Source: Epithemia pelagica
Lineage: Eukaryota > Bacillariophyta > Bacillariophyceae > Surirellales > Surirellaceae
Reading direction: 5' to 3'
DNA length: 64,000 bases
Assembly (NCBI GenBank): GCA_946965045.2
Contig: OX337228.1
Span: forward strand, 4,154,001-4,218,000
The position numbers were made by a program, and so were the translations under genes. Positions 10,078 to 22,600 of this stretch are shown here, in pieces (within the stretch, counting starts at the first letter, position 1; each line of letters opens with the position of its first letter). Under the pieces are notes generated by a model. The model did not search any database and had not been told where the DNA came from. It saw only the letters and a program-made list of their open reading frames with translations.

Positions 10078-10590
10078 AAAGGATGTGGTCAGAACACAAT
10101 CATTCTTTCATCTGATCAAGAAGTGAACTCTTTCCTGGTTGTTGGACGTCCCACCCTGTTCCATGCCCATATGATTAGTTGAAAAGCCGCATAGAGACTG
10201 CACCGTTGCCGTGAAGGTGAATCTGCAAACATAGTGCAGAGTTAAGGCTATTTGGAGGAGGATTTTAGAAAAAGTCAACTTACTTCAAACTCATTGTTGT
10301 CCCTCTAGCTAGGAGTACCTAGAGAGCACATTGAGATGTCCCTAGCTCAAAGTCATAATAGGAGTAAGGTTAGCAATGGATTCGTTGGGATACGTGGCGC
10401 GCGTGCCACTTCTTGGCGGGAGGACTGGTCCGGCTTGTCCCCCGACCGATCTTGTTCAGAACCGAACGATCACTTTTTTCTCGGCATCGCACCTCTTGAC
10501 AGAAGACGTACCATTTACCATTGTCGCTACCTCAAACTTGAACTACCTAGAAAGAAGTCTCTTTCGACTGTCAGCTCCGTATAGCGCACA
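10078..10590. other. Intergenic region
   Basis: A 513-bp gap upstream of CDC45. It carries CTAGCTAGGAGTACCTAG at 10305-10322 and AATAGGAGTAAGG near 10358, copies of the dispersed motif. Two short frames here lack domain character. Confidence 0.4.
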
Positions 10591-13053
10591 ATGTTCTTGG
10601 AGCCGGAACGTTGGAACGACGCATATGCGGAAATTGTCCGTGAATGTGGAGGATCCTCCGAGCCACGGCCGGCCTTGGTGGTGGTGGCCGCAACGTCGGT
10701 GGATGCCGTGTGTGCCAGTCGGATCTGGACGTACTGGATGCGTGCCGACGGGATTCTCTATGAACTTTTGGCAGCCGATCACTGGAAGGTTGTTCAAGAA
10801 CGATTGTTGACATCGTCCACATTGTACGGTGCCTGCATTTTGTTGAATATGGGAGCCACGGTCAACTTGGCACGCCTCTTGACGGCAGGGGACGACGAAG
10901 AAGACGATGGTCAGACTCTTCCCTGCAAAATTTATGTCATTGACGGCCGAAGACCTATTCATTTGGCGAACATACATGATCAAAATAATATTGTCGTCTT
11001 GTGCGATCGATTGGGCAGTGGCGCAGGACAGGACGAAGACGACGATGACGACGTTCCTTCGGATGGAGATAACTTGTCAGGAACTGAATCTTCTTCCGAC
11101 GAAGAGGATGATGATGAGGAAGACGACGAAGATTTGGACGACGACTCGAATGACGACAACAATGACGAAGGAGAACACGAATTTGGAGACGACGAACAAC
11201 CCAAAGGACAGGCCGGCGATGCCCACCACGAAGCACATGACATGGAGGATGACAATAACAGCAACCCGGAAGGCTTCCCGTCCGTCAACAAGCGAAAACG
11301 ACGGCTTGACGAGGATGATCCCTTGAATATGACCGCTGCTACCATTGACACCGCTCTGACCGAAACTGCAACTACAAGCATGGATGAAGATGGCCATGAC
11401 CCTCTGCTTTCCTCGACTCAAGATACGACCCAGGAAGAAAATGGCAACGACGGAGCCAATTCCTCTAGTATGGATGGGGAACAAGTCGTCTTGCCAGTCC
11501 TGACGCCACGAGAATTGCATCGCCATCGTCGAGAGAGATTGCGTCGCTACTATGCAAGAGGGACGTACAGGGGATCCCCATCATCCTTTGTCTCCTGGCA
11601 CATGACCTCCCAATCTCGATTTGCGCAAACTGCTGATTTGTTGTGGCTTGCAGTCACGGGCGTAGCAGGGGCATTTTGGTACCATGAACTCGATCGTCAT
11701 CGCTACGAGACCTTGGCTGGACATTTGCAGCAGGCCTGTGAACTCTTGTTCCCCACCGAACAGTACTTTCGAGGAACTGGTGGAACCGTCTATGCCGAAC
11801 ATTTACTGAGCAACAACCTGAATGACGATGGGACATCCGCCATGGCCACGACCCGTACTAAGATTGGAGTCTCGGAAAATGGCCGTATTCTCTGTGAACC
11901 CGAATTTCGCTTCTTTTTGCTCCGACAGTCCAGTTTGTACCAAGCCATTACTCAGTCCGACTACGTGGCCACGACATGGCAAGTCACAACTCCTGCAGGT
12001 CGTTTGAAACTGCACGAGTGGTTGGCCACTCTGGGCTTTGCCTTGCATGACTGTCAGCAGCCCTTTGGATTGTTGAAACCAACATTGCGGCGACGTTTGC
12101 AACCGCTCGTACGTGAGACAGCTCCCGAACATGGACTTGAAGATTTGGAAGTTCCAGGTTTTTTTCGTGTCACAGGATTTCAATCCCTCCTTTCTGCGGC
12201 CGATGCGGCTCATGCCATTGCCGCACTCTTGGCACTTCCTCCAGCCCATACAAGTAAAACAATGTTGTCATCAGGATCCACTGAGGGCGACTTGGCGACC
12301 GATCAAGATCATGCCAAGGTGGACAGTTCCATTGTTCAAAAGTCATTTCAGCTGGCCTTTGATGCTTTGAATTACCAAGATGCTGATCCTTATGACATCA
12401 GTAGCAGTAGTAACAACAACAATACCATGGCCACCTTGGTCAACGGGAACATGGCTGGTGGTCACACTACGACAGGCATTGCAGGAGGCTTTCGCTTAGC
12501 CAGTCAGTTGCAACATGCCATTCAAATGATGGCGGCAAGTCTCATTGATCGAAAAGCCATTACGCGCCTCTCGCATTTCCGTTATGCCAACATCACATGT
12601 GGCAGCAACAACAGTGGGAGCAGTCAGCAACAAGGCCAAGAAACGGAAGCGGCAAAGCGCACCAAGGCATCTAACAGCACTTCCGATAAGTTCCACGTTT
12701 TTGCTCAACCCATGGTGCTGACAAGGCTTGCCCATTATTTGATGGATTGGCACCGTGCCTCAGGTCAATGGACCGGCGCCAACGTCCGTCCACTTGTATT
12801 GTGCGCCCAGGATCCTCGGTCTTCTTCCTATATTGTGGTGGGACAAGAATACCCAGAAACAGCAGGAATGCTGGTGCGTAACAGATTTGGCCAATACTTT
12901 GCCTGGGCGGCCGAAACTTTGAATGCGACTGACAGCAGCGCTGGTGTCACGGTTCGACTGGACTACAGTATGGACAATCACATTGTTCAAGTGGCGGAAT
13001 CACATGTACAGCGATTCATTGAACAACTTCACTTCCTCTACGACTCGGTGTAG
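10591..13053 (+). CDS. CDC45: CDC45 DNA replication initiation factor
   Basis: Single exon, 820 residues, ATG 10591. The N-terminus (about 25-140) has the DHH-like fold signatures of CDC45, including YVIDGRRPIHLANI (115-128). The C-terminal part contains WLAVTGVAGAFWYHELDRHR, ACELLFPTEQYFRGTGGTVY and the terminal IVQVAESHVQRFIEQLHFLY, all in CDC45 order. CDC45 joins MCM2-7 and GINS as the replicative helicase. The protein is about 250 residues longer than animal CDC45, because of a very acidic Asp/Glu insert (147-225) followed by a basic KRKRR (234-238) and poly-Asn/Ser loops near 600. No intron is needed. Confidence 0.93.
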   Translation: MFLEPERWNDAYAEIVRECGGSSEPRPALVVVAATSVDAVCASRIWTYWMRADGILYELLAADHWKVVQERLLTSSTLYGACILLNMGATVNLARLLTAGDDEEDDGQTLPCKIYVIDGRRPIHLANIHDQNNIVVLCDRLGSGAGQDEDDDDDVPSDGDNLSGTESSSDEEDDDEEDDEDLDDDSNDDNNDEGEHEFGDDEQPKGQAGDAHHEAHDMEDDNNSNPEGFPSVNKRKRRLDEDDPLNMTAATIDTALTETATTSMDEDGHDPLLSSTQDTTQEENGNDGANSSSMDGEQVVLPVLTPRELHRHRRERLRRYYARGTYRGSPSSFVSWHMTSQSRFAQTADLLWLAVTGVAGAFWYHELDRHRYETLAGHLQQACELLFPTEQYFRGTGGTVYAEHLLSNNLNDDGTSAMATTRTKIGVSENGRILCEPEFRFFLLRQSSLYQAITQSDYVATTWQVTTPAGRLKLHEWLATLGFALHDCQQPFGLLKPTLRRRLQPLVRETAPEHGLEDLEVPGFFRVTGFQSLLSAADAAHAIAALLALPPAHTSKTMLSSGSTEGDLATDQDHAKVDSSIVQKSFQLAFDALNYQDADPYDISSSSNNNNTMATLVNGNMAGGHTTTGIAGGFRLASQLQHAIQMMAASLIDRKAITRLSHFRYANITCGSNNSGSSQQQGQETEAAKRTKASNSTSDKFHVFAQPMVLTRLAHYLMDWHRASGQWTGANVRPLVLCAQDPRSSSYIVVGQEYPETAGMLVRNRFGQYFAWAAETLNATDSSAGVTVRLDYSMDNHIVQVAESHVQRFIEQLHFLYDSV

Positions 13054-13218
13054 GTTGAGAGGGAACCAAAGGATGGGGTTTTGATTGAATAGGTCGATAA
13101 ATTAATGCAGACAGTCTTGGTTTTACTCGTTTTCTTAATAGTAAATGGGGCCATAAGGTAGGAGTAGGACGAAGTCTATCATACAAGCTGTCTTATTGGA
13201 GAAGATGAAGAAAAAGGC

Positions 13219-14096
13219 TTATGAAGCTTTGCACTTGGAAAGATCGATGCCACATATGCGAATAAAAAGCAAACCAAATAATGCGAGAACGATCACCCCA
13301 ATAAAGCCTCCCCACAGAAACATCGATTTGTAGTAGCGACGGCGTTGATGTCGTTTCATCACTTTCGATCGCTTGTAGAATACCTGTGCCTCGTCTTGAA
13401 GTTCATCCGACCGAACTGCCATTGACTCCAAAGTTTCTCCACGCTCCAACAACAAGTTCATATGGATTCCCATGATCTTTGTCAAATCCTGTACCTGAGT
13501 TATGAGCTTTGCCACCTTGGGTTCTTGACTAATCTTGTCATGATTCACATTGTAATAGTGCATAGCACTACGCATATTCGGTCGAAAAGTTTTCTCCATT
13601 CCATACGCGTTCGCCCCTTGAATACGTTTTTCTGAATAGAGTCTTGTGAATTCCACGTACATGCGATTCAGAAAGGCGAAGTTCCTGTCCAAAGCAAAGA
13701 CAGAGTGAGCAATGCTTTCGGTTGATCTCAATTACGCCATCCTCATACTTACACCTTTTGGTCACTCAGTTCGCTATCATCCCCAATGCAACAAAATATG
13801 ATACCTTTTTGATAGAACAAATGGAAATAGTGCTCTTGGACTGCATCTTCCCCCATCACGATGCACATCGAGTCTACAAAAGACGACAGCAAATCAACCT
13901 GACCACCAGCTCCATTGCCATCATTACGTTGAACCAACGTTTGGTGCTCTCCTTCTTGAATGAGTTCTGGGTGATCTCGCAAATGACAAAACAGCAAAGA
14001 CGTTACTACGGCTGCGTTGCCCTTGAGAAGTGGATCGCAGCAATCGACCAAGACGGATGCGTCTGAGGCCCTTGCAATAGCAGAGTAAATAAGCAT
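13219..14096 (-). CDS. VAMP7-like longin R-SNARE
   Basis: Two exons: 14096-13753 and 13684-13219, with a 68-nt intron (GTAAGT...ACAG); the joined product is 269 residues. The longin domain (about 1-140) begins MLIYSAIARASD and continues across the junction as DDSELSDQKV-NFAFLNRMYV, a good match to VAMP7. The SNARE helix (about 170-230) has Arg196 at the zero layer (LLLERGETLE). A transmembrane anchor (about 237-257) precedes a short 12-residue luminal tail. VAMP7-type SNAREs drive fusion with late endosomes, vacuole or plasma membrane. The longin domain carries a polar insert near residues 50-85. ATG 14096 was chosen because the frame further upstream lacks an ATG. Confidence 0.9.
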
Positions 14097-14654
14097 GTTT
14101 TTGGACCGTTCAACAGAAGGTTGGTGACTCAAGCAATGGTTGGCTGGTTGGACTTGTTGTTGATGGAAGACAACTGCTCAAAGTCAGACCTTATCTTCGA
14201 ACCACTTGTCATTCACACCATGGGATCAATGGAATATGTTGTTGTCATGTTGACTTCGCGCGCATCATGTTGGCACAAAGAACCGAGTTTGGTCTTGCTT
14301 TGGCCGTTTCACATATTAAATCCTCTATCCCGTCAGACCAAACGCGCGGCGAGCTTCTTTCGTCTTTCTTCCCGGTCGCACAACCTTGAACCACATTATT
14401 TGATACTCCTACAACTTACCAACGTTCCTTCTTAGGTAGGTAGTAATACTGTTTTCGTTCACCAATTCCTAAAAATAAACCAATTGTCTACAGTATAAAC
14501 GTTCTGGGGCACTTCTCTACGGTCGTTGATGTGCGTCCATGCTTGAACACCAGACACCTTGATCCAAGCGTCAGGCACCACGTATTCTTCTATGCAACAA
14601 GAGACAGTTCTGTGTAAGCAGATAGAAATGTGATCATATCACTATGCATCCGGC
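14097..14654. other. Intergenic region
   Basis: This 558-bp gap lies between the VAMP7 start and the 3' end of POR, both on the minus strand. TACTCCTAC at 14404-14412 and TAGGTAGGTAG near 14435 belong to the dispersed motif. An open plus frame at 14121-14435 has no domain character and is not called. Confidence 0.4.
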
Positions 14655-16110
14655 TCAGGCAAATTGCTTTTCAATCTTTCCACCCTTGTACATTTCCTTG
14701 TCACTGAGTCCGACCGCTTTTTTGCTGAATTCCCACACTTTCTGGGCATCCTCGGCATTTTGAACGGCATCCGATTGTTGATTTTCAAAAATCTCCCCAC
14801 CGGAACCTCCAGCACCTCGGGGTTTGCCATCTTCGCTCCATCGGCCAACCGTTTGGGCGCCACCATTCCAGCTCCAGTAGACATTTGACTTGGCGCACTG
14901 AGGATCGTCAATCACCTGTGCCAAACGTTCCCCGGCTTCCTTCTCGCTAACATATCCCCCAGTGACATACTTCATGAACCAGGGGAAGGCCTTGCGGAAC
15001 CACGTGCGTTTTTCTCTGAACAATTGAGTTTCTGCGATGCATCCCGGGTACATGGAAGAGAAAACAATACCAGTGGCGTCATGGTAACGTCGGTGCAATT
15101 CAGACACAGTCATCATATTGCAGACCTGGGGAAGATACGAAGTGAGACAACAATGCAGATATATGCGATTTCGGAAGAAAAGGATCCGTCCCTTACCTTT
15201 GAGTCTTTGTATGCTTTGGCTCCGAAAAAGGGCTTGTCATCCACCATCTCAACTGGCTTTTGCATTCCCTTCTCAAGTCCCTGCAATTTTCCGAGGTCGG
15301 CACGAGGATAGACCAAACCACCTCCAACGGTATTGGTGTTACCAGTGATGGAACCGACGATGCAGCAACGAGCACCCTTGGCACGAGACATGTCATCGAG
15401 GAGCAAGTTGACGAGCAAGAAATGTCCCAAATGGTTCACCCCCATACTCATTTCAAAGCCATCATCCGTCCAGGCTGGCTTGGGGTCGGTTGGTCTGTAG
15501 ACAGCTGCGTTGCAAATAAGGTTGTTCAAAGGACGGGCAGACTTGAACGCCTTGAGGTTGGCAACAAAGTCGCGTACACTTTGAAGGTTTCCAAGCTCAA
15601 GTTTCATGGCGACATACGCATTGTCCGACCATCCATATTCTTTGGCCACTGTAGAAATAAACAGGTCAGACGGATTAATAGAAACACCTTTCGCGACACT
15701 CTGGAATACTTACATTTCTTCATTTTTTCAGGGTCGCGAACGGCGCAGATAACAAAGTAACGACCAGTCTTCACCAGGGCATCAGCACAACTGAGACCGA
15801 GACCAGATGACGCCCCCGTAATGCAGACCATCTTTCGGAGGCCAATTTGCAGGCCCCCAAGAACTTTAGGGACTTCCTTCTCTTTTGGAAGATAGAGCTT
15901 CTCAGGCAATTCAGTGAAGGTTTCTGGAAGGGCACATAGACTGGTAGCATCTTCAGTGACAGTTCGACGGAACAACGGAGATGATACTGACGACGACCAA
16001 CCGACTTGGTGAGGAACGACCGACGCCTTAGAACTCAAACCTGACGGACTTGGCGCCGTGAACGCACTTGTAGAAGCAAAAGCAAGCAAGAAAGAAAGGC
16101 ACCGCATCAT
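14655..16110 (-). CDS. POR: Light-dependent NADPH:protochlorophyllide oxidoreductase, plastid-targeted
   Basis: Three exons: 16110-15714, 15648-15197 and 15125-14655, with introns of 65 and 71 nt (both GTAAG...AG); the joined product is 439 residues. The presequence [20 protein letters not shown] has the diatom A-F cleavage motif. The Rossmann glycine motif TGASSGLG is at 98-105. The catalytic pair is Tyr279 and Lys283 in [11 protein letters not shown], whose codons span the second splice junction. [11 protein letters not shown] and [14 protein letters not shown] are further POR-specific segments. The enzyme reduces protochlorophyllide to chlorophyllide in light, the penultimate stage of chlorophyll a synthesis. 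Diatoms commonly hold more than one POR copy. Splice phases all agree. Confidence 0.96.
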
Positions 16111-17137
16111 GATGTTGGACTTGTCGAAATACGATGTAGTATAACTGTTTCTCGTCTTTTCTGAGTTGGTCTGTCGAAAACCACTGATGGCAGATCAGAT
16201 CTTCGTCCGTACTACAAACTACAAGATCTTCGACTTGGGGACTTGGGACGACCCCACTGAAACTGAATGGATAAATCTCCGGGTCACAAAGACACTTCAA
16301 CTTGCTTTCACCCAAATCTTGTGTCCGACAGATGTCTTTCTATGTTCCTCACCTATTCGCTCCACGTTCTTCTTACCATACTCGTATTCGTGACCGCATA
16401 CGTCTGTCGTCTCCAGTCTACCTACTACCTACAAGTACGGACTCCGGTCGCCAATAATTTTTACCGTAGTTGGACGTGATGCAACTGTGGAGGATCAACA
16501 ATAGCGTTAGTAACGAATTTTGAACTTTTCAGCCTCACTACTGATTAGTTCATGAACCGCCAGGTATTTTGCATGTCCTTTATCTTCATAACACCACCAT
16601 TGCAAACTCAGGACGGTGTGCACCTGCAACGAACGGTGCTAGTACTCCTCCGACCATCACGGAGTCTTCAGAGTCAAGTGTACTGTGACAGATTGAACGG
16701 GCGGCGATGAAATGTCGAAACCTGTGGAGCTACGGCATGGTTTGGAAGGTCTTCCACTTTTGGGTTGGAAGGAAACATGGAGATGACCAAGGTTGGAGAC
16801 GGACAACGCTGTCAAGATCAAGATTTCGATGGGACAACGGCGAAGAAAGCTTCAATTCGGTTCAAGGAATGATGGAGGACCCAGAAAAGGGAAACGCGGC
16901 AATCAGACGGGTGGTTTTTCGAAGCATCGGCATTGCTAAAACCGTGGAAACTGCAACGAAGGAAGTGACCATGAGAGGACCTTCCCTCTCTAGAGAGATT
17001 CCTCCTACTCCTTGAAGTAAAGTGATACTCCTAGGATATAGGATATTAAGATCCACTGAATTGATTCTATTAAGAAAGGACTATTTATGGCATGAGTGCT
17101 TGTGTCACGATGTTAATTGAAAGTGCGTGAAATAGAT
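16111..17137. other. Gene-poor interval of about 1 kb
   Basis: Between POR (5' end) and the sorting nexin (3' end). It carries TAGTACTCCTCC near 16641, CTACTCCTT at 17005-17013 and ATACTCCTAGG at 17025-17035. A 102-codon frame (16707-17015, plus) starts with ATG but shows no recognisable domain and overlaps the motif cluster, so it is not called as a gene. Confidence 0.4.
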
Positions 17138-18945
17138 TTACTCTCGGTATTGAACGGAAAGCATGCTTTGATTCATCGGTGGTCCTGATGGAGGAACTTG
17201 TTGGGGCATTGCACCTGGATAAGGCGTTGGTTGTGGGGCCGCTGCCACAGGAGGTGCTTGTGGTGGCATGGTCGAAGGAGGCGGACCAGGTTGTGTGTTG
17301 ATATATTGTGGAGGCTGTTGTCCCATCATGGCAGGAGCCGGTGGTGCTGGCCCCGGCACGGTCGGCTGAGGCATCGGAGGCTGCTGTTGATGCGGAGAGG
17401 GAGGTGTTGGTGCAGGTTGTTGTGGGGGCGGTTGCGTCGGCATGAGCGACGATCCATCTACGTTGGATGGATTCGTCGTCGCAGGTCCATGTGGCCCAGG
17501 TGCAATAGCGTTGCTGTTGGAATCCAACTGGACACTTTCCAACTTGGGGATCAAAGCTGACCAGACTTCTTCCATCCGCTTATTGTATTCCACTTGCAAG
17601 TTTATGTAATCTAGAACCGTACGGCGCATATCCTCGGCTTTTTCGCGTTTGAAGCGATCCACTTCTCGTAGCACACGCTGTGACACTGTGGCAAAATCAT
17701 CTTTCGCCGCTTCACAAGCTTCATGTGCGCGTCGAAGCGACATCTCGACGGTGTATGCCTTGGCTTCAGATCCAATTTGAGCGCGCAGCTTAGCCAACTG
17801 AGTTTGCTTGGAATCTACTTCCGACAAACAAGTGCTGTACGTCAATCGCTTCTCGTGTCGACGTTGGAGTGCCAGCTTGACGGCGTGAATCATTTTAATG
17901 TAATCTTGAAGGGGCTCTTCAAATTGGGCCATTTCTTTTTCTGCATGTTCCGCCGATAACACGGACAATCGGTCGGCAGTATCTCCCATTTTGGATAGAG
18001 CATCTCCCAAAGCATCCGCTTCGCTTTGTCCCAATAAATTGAAGGCTAGACCGAATTCAAACAGACCATTCGCAATCTCTTTTCCTTTTCTTACCAAGGC
18101 AGTGGCTTGATGCGACACATTGCGCATCTGGTTGTCGAGACCATGAACATATCGATGAATCTCATCAAAAATATCGTCGTCTGGAGATTTGACCAAATCT
18201 CCAGTCATGGAAGTTTTGGCTTCCGCAAACCAGCGTTTGAAGCCATCTTTTTTCTGCGGAGTAAGCGTGGCAGCTGTGGGAGGACCTACCATCATGCTGC
18301 CAGGTTGGTTCACAACGACCGTTCCTTTTGCACTTTTAGCAGCATGAAAAGTAGCGTCATCTGCTCTCAAAAAGGTATCGAGACAACCCGCATCTGCAAG
18401 TTCGGGATGCACCGCAACGCGACGCAAGAACCGTTCTAGATGCACTCGTCGATCTTCCACAAAGGCCGCATTGAACCGTCCCACAGGTTGCTTTTCTGGA
18501 ATGGGAGGAACGACCGCTCCAGCACGTTCGGTGTGCAAACGTTCGTACAACCACAAAAAATCGGAGTAGCGACGAAGCACAGCGCTGTAGTTCGTAGCAG
18601 CGTTGGCAATCATGACATCCTGAGTTCGACCGTCCGCAGTGGCAGTGGGAGGACGCACGTCTACACGGTACGATGTGTATTTGTTTAAGCCATCCGTATG
18701 CTGCACTGGATCCGAAACCTTAAATGAAAGAAAAGAACAGTAGCTTACATAAGAAAAACAGTTCGTTCCTCAAGGCCATAGCATCCATGAGTGACTCACA
18801 AACACTCAAGAGAACAATCGTCGACCGAAACCTTGTTGCCTTTTAACCTAACAACATGTAGATATCTTAGACTTACCGAAATGTGCATTGCCGCATCTTC
18901 TGGTCGCGCTCTTCGCGGAACACCGGAGCCTGTTGTGGTCATCAT
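17138..18945 (-). CDS. SNX1/Vps5-like PX-BAR sorting nexin
   Basis: Two exons: 18945-18877 (23 codons) and 18718-17138, with a 158-nt intron (GTAAGT...TTAAG); the joined product is 549 residues. The PX domain (about 22-140) starts VSDPVQHTDGLNKYTSYRV and contains RRYSDFLWLYERL, the phosphoinositide-binding arginine motif, and a PPIPEK loop. A helical BAR region (about 175-405) follows. The final 130 residues are very rich in Pro, Gln and Met. Such nexins form the membrane-bending part of retromer and related endosome-to-Golgi coats. The trailing proline-rich tail is not typical of animal or yeast homologues, where extensions sit at the N-terminus. Confidence 0.9.
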
Positions 18946-19635
18946 GGTGAAGAGGGATCTATTTGATAAAGGGATTCTCGAACAGAGACCCAATTTGGAG
19001 CAGGATAGTCAGTCGTGAGGTGAGGCAACGCAACGAATCAAGAGAATCCAGATCCCACGACGACTATAGAGTGCGGAAGAGTAAAAAGACCAAAGCAGAC
19101 GCTGCGAGTTGCAACTTGCAACTTGCAACTTGCAACCGGAAACCGGAAACCAGAACTGCAACCGCAAAGGGGCGAACGAAAAGATGGCCGTGGTAATCCC
19201 ACAAAAGTACCAAACTCCTCTAGCTAGGTAGCTATCTTGGTTAGGAACATAATCTACCCCGCCATGAAGACCACGCATTTGGTCAATCCCGCCAATACGA
19301 ATTATGCATGACTATTTGAATTGCCCCATGCGTTGATTCCACTTTTCTTTCTGCGCTCACATTTTAGGATGAAGCCATGGCCACTGGCTCCACTAGAACT
19401 CCCTACAAAACGATGGTTTCCATTTTCGTCCAAGAGAGCACTTACATGACTCCTACAAGATCTCCGACAAGAGCAACTATTGATTGATGTCAATGTAAGG
19501 GGATCGTTTCTTGTCTTGCAACCGAATTCCTTGTAGGAATGGAGAGACATGTTCGTCTGGCAAGAGAGAAAAGTTACACAAAAGAGAGATACCCCCACAT
19601 TTGGCATCTCAGTTGATGGCTGAACCAATTAGACA
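18946..19635. other. Upstream interval with octamer tandem repeats
   Basis: A 690-bp gap between two divergent starts. At about 19108-19160 the sequence GCAACTT is repeated in phase, then CGGAAAC is repeated, about 160 bp upstream of the sorting nexin start. CTCCTCTAGCTAGGTAGCT lies near 19216. A minus frame at 19302-19628 has no coding character. Confidence 0.45.
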
Positions 19636-22600
19636 ATGACACGATTATCGAAGAGTAGGATGGTTTTTAATGAAGTGCTTGGGACAAGCAGTATCGTTGG
19701 ATGGAGGATAGCTGCTTTCTCAGCACTGTTCCATTGTCTTGGACTCCATGTCCATGCAAAGGGCCCGACAACAGTTTGCCAACCCGAACATCAGATTGAT
19801 CCAGCATTGATACCCTTTCTCCGTGCTGACAAGGATCCATTTTGTATGAACGGGGGAACGTGCAAGTTCAACTTTGCATCTGTTCCCGACTTCCCCTGTG
19901 TTTGCTATAATGGCTCAACAGGACCCCACTGCGAATTCGAAAGTGCGAGTGATGTCCCCGACTGCACGCTCCCCTGTTTCAATGGTGGAGTATGCCAAGT
20001 TGGCATTCGCTCGTACATGGACATGTCCGGACTCCCAGCGATGGAGGACCACAACTATTGCAGGTGCCCACCAGGCTTTTATGGAGACCAGTGCGAGGTA
20101 GAAGGCGTTGAATGTGGGTCCAATTTTTGTTTCAATGGAGGTCAGTGCGTTCAAATTAGACAATCCGATGGAACCATGACGGATCACTGTGACTGTACCA
20201 CAGCTGTAAAAAATGGAGTGCAATATGCTGGTAGATATTGTCAGTCATCCCGTACGTCGGACTGCTCCAATCACGATGCCATTGAGCCCACAAACTTTTG
20301 CGTTAATGGGGGAACCTGTCGTATAGACCCGTAAGTATCGTGTTCATCGCGTTTGGCTCGCACTCAAAGAGTCCACCTCTCACTCAGTATTCTTATTCTT
20401 TAGGAGCATTGGGTGCGAATGTCCTGAGGGCTTCTCGGGATCACTTTGCGAATTCGGACCAGATGAACAGCATTGGGAATGTAATATGGACTGTGGCAAC
20501 CACGGGTTTTGTAGAAAAGGCGCCAAGGATACGAGCTTTATCGACAACTTTGATTTTGACGATCGCCGTCTCACGCAACGTTTCAATCAAGAATTTGAGC
20601 ACTGTATTTGCGAGCCAGGTTGGGCTGGCTTGAACTGTGACGTCAAAATGGACATTTGCCCTGGCCGCAGCATGATATGTCTCCATGGTTCAACTTGTGT
20701 TTTATCAGATGAAACGGGAGATTTTGAATGTGACTGCGACACTGCCCGTCTCGACGGCCTTCGTTATGCCGGCAAGTACTGTCAGTACCATTCCACCACC
20801 TACTGTACGATTGATGGTGAAAGACCGAAACGACACAGTGAGGCATTCTGTGCAAACAGTGGAAAATGTCTTGATTTTGTCCCTCATGATGGGGAGCATC
20901 CTGGATGCTCCTGCGAAGAACACTTCGAGGGTGATCATTGCGAGAAACTCGTCGCCCCGACGGCGAAATCCAGTGAACCTTCAGGTGACGGAAATGAAAG
21001 CTCCAGCTCGGCGGTTGCCATTGTCATTGTTGTAATGCTCGTTCTCATCATCATCGCCGTAGCCGTTTTTCTGTGGTTCAGACGTCGTCGTCAAAGTGCA
21101 AGCTCCTTTTTCATCTCGGAATCTGCCAACGACCACAATGGAAAAGCAAGTAAAAGAAAGACAAGTGGACGTCTCGCCCCCTTCTACCCGAGCCTCCAAT
21201 CAATCAATGAACAGTCTTGTGCTGACACACAGGTTTTTGAAGACAAACTTGATGTAAGCGATAGTTCCAGTGTTCAGGGAAGTGCTAGCTCCGGTAACGA
21301 CGAATTCCAAGATGAAGACACGCCCAACAAAAAAGAAACGAGAGAGTTTGAACTCCCGCCTCTGCGGTCACAGGGCTCCTCTGATTCATCATTGGAGCTG
21401 GGAGGACTTCGCTCGGATACACTTCGTAACACGGTCAAAAGCGATCTATCTTTACAGACAGCACCCTCGCAACAAATGGATTATGTGTCCAACAGCTTCT
21501 CCGTTTCTCCAGACCAGGAAGAACCCCTTGATCTAGAAGAAATGGTGCAAAAAAGAGGTCGCGGTTGGAACTCCCATTTTGCAACAAAAGCGCCCATTGC
21601 TGGCGATAGCAGTCACATGTCAAGTGACATTGGAAGTATGAGCAGCATTGAGTCAAAACCAGAAACTATGAATATGGCAAATTTCACTACTTCGCATATC
21701 CAAGGCCAAGACAACCAGTCAGTAATTTCTTCTGAATATTCCTTGTCCGAAGAAGGTTTGATGGGTAATGGCCCTTTGCCCACATCCATTGAAAGCGGTG
21801 GAAATTCTTCACCAACAGTGAAAGCAGGTGCTTCAGTTAGAAAGGATCAACACAATCCTACGCCAAGGACTCAACCAGAACCCGAACAGAGACCCGCTCC
21901 TGTTGGATCCAAATCGGTGAGCTTTGACGCACAGCCACACAAAGACAAGAAGCAGAAAGAAAACATCTCAGATACGCCTGACCGCAAACTAGGTGCAACA
22001 CGGAGCGATCATTATAAGAAGGCACTTGGTGGACCACAAGAGAGTTCCACTGGCAAGCACCCCTGGAGGGGACGACGAAAATCCCAAGACTCTCCGACCA
22101 AGGACATTGAAGAACAAGAACCAAACAACACCATGATAGGGATGGTTGAAGGTAACGAAGCGAGTGCACGGAAACATAGTTCAACCAAGACTGGGAGTGC
22201 TCACCCTCAGGAGCTCACAAATCAATCCGAAACCAGGGACCTAGACGAGGAACAGAGCGTGACGTCTCACGGAAGTCAAAGCAAAACTTTTGCGAAGAAT
22301 GCCCGATCGAAGCTGATTGGAAGACCGGAAAAGAAGACGACTGATGTGCAATCCAATCCCTCATCAGAAAAAGAGAAGGCTTCAAAACCAAAGAAACCTA
22401 AGGGCGGCAAATCAAAGACAAGCGGTAAAAAAGGAGCGAAGTCACCAAAGACGAAGTCCAAGACTCACGAGTCAACGCAAAATCAAGCGAAGGTCGAATT
22501 GGGATCAGGCAAAGAGGAAAATGTTCACGAAAATATCGAATCCAAACCGAGTGAAGTAGAAAGAGCCGATAGCGATAAAAAAGGAAAATCCGCTCAAGTC

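Noticed and set aside
16707-17015. 102-codon plus-strand frame with ATG
   Set aside because: No domain, signal or conserved-looking block; it ends in the repeat motif cluster and is best explained as chance.
19302-19628. 108-codon minus-strand frame
   Set aside because: Low-complexity, no recognisable feature, and lies in the presumed promoter of EGF gene A.
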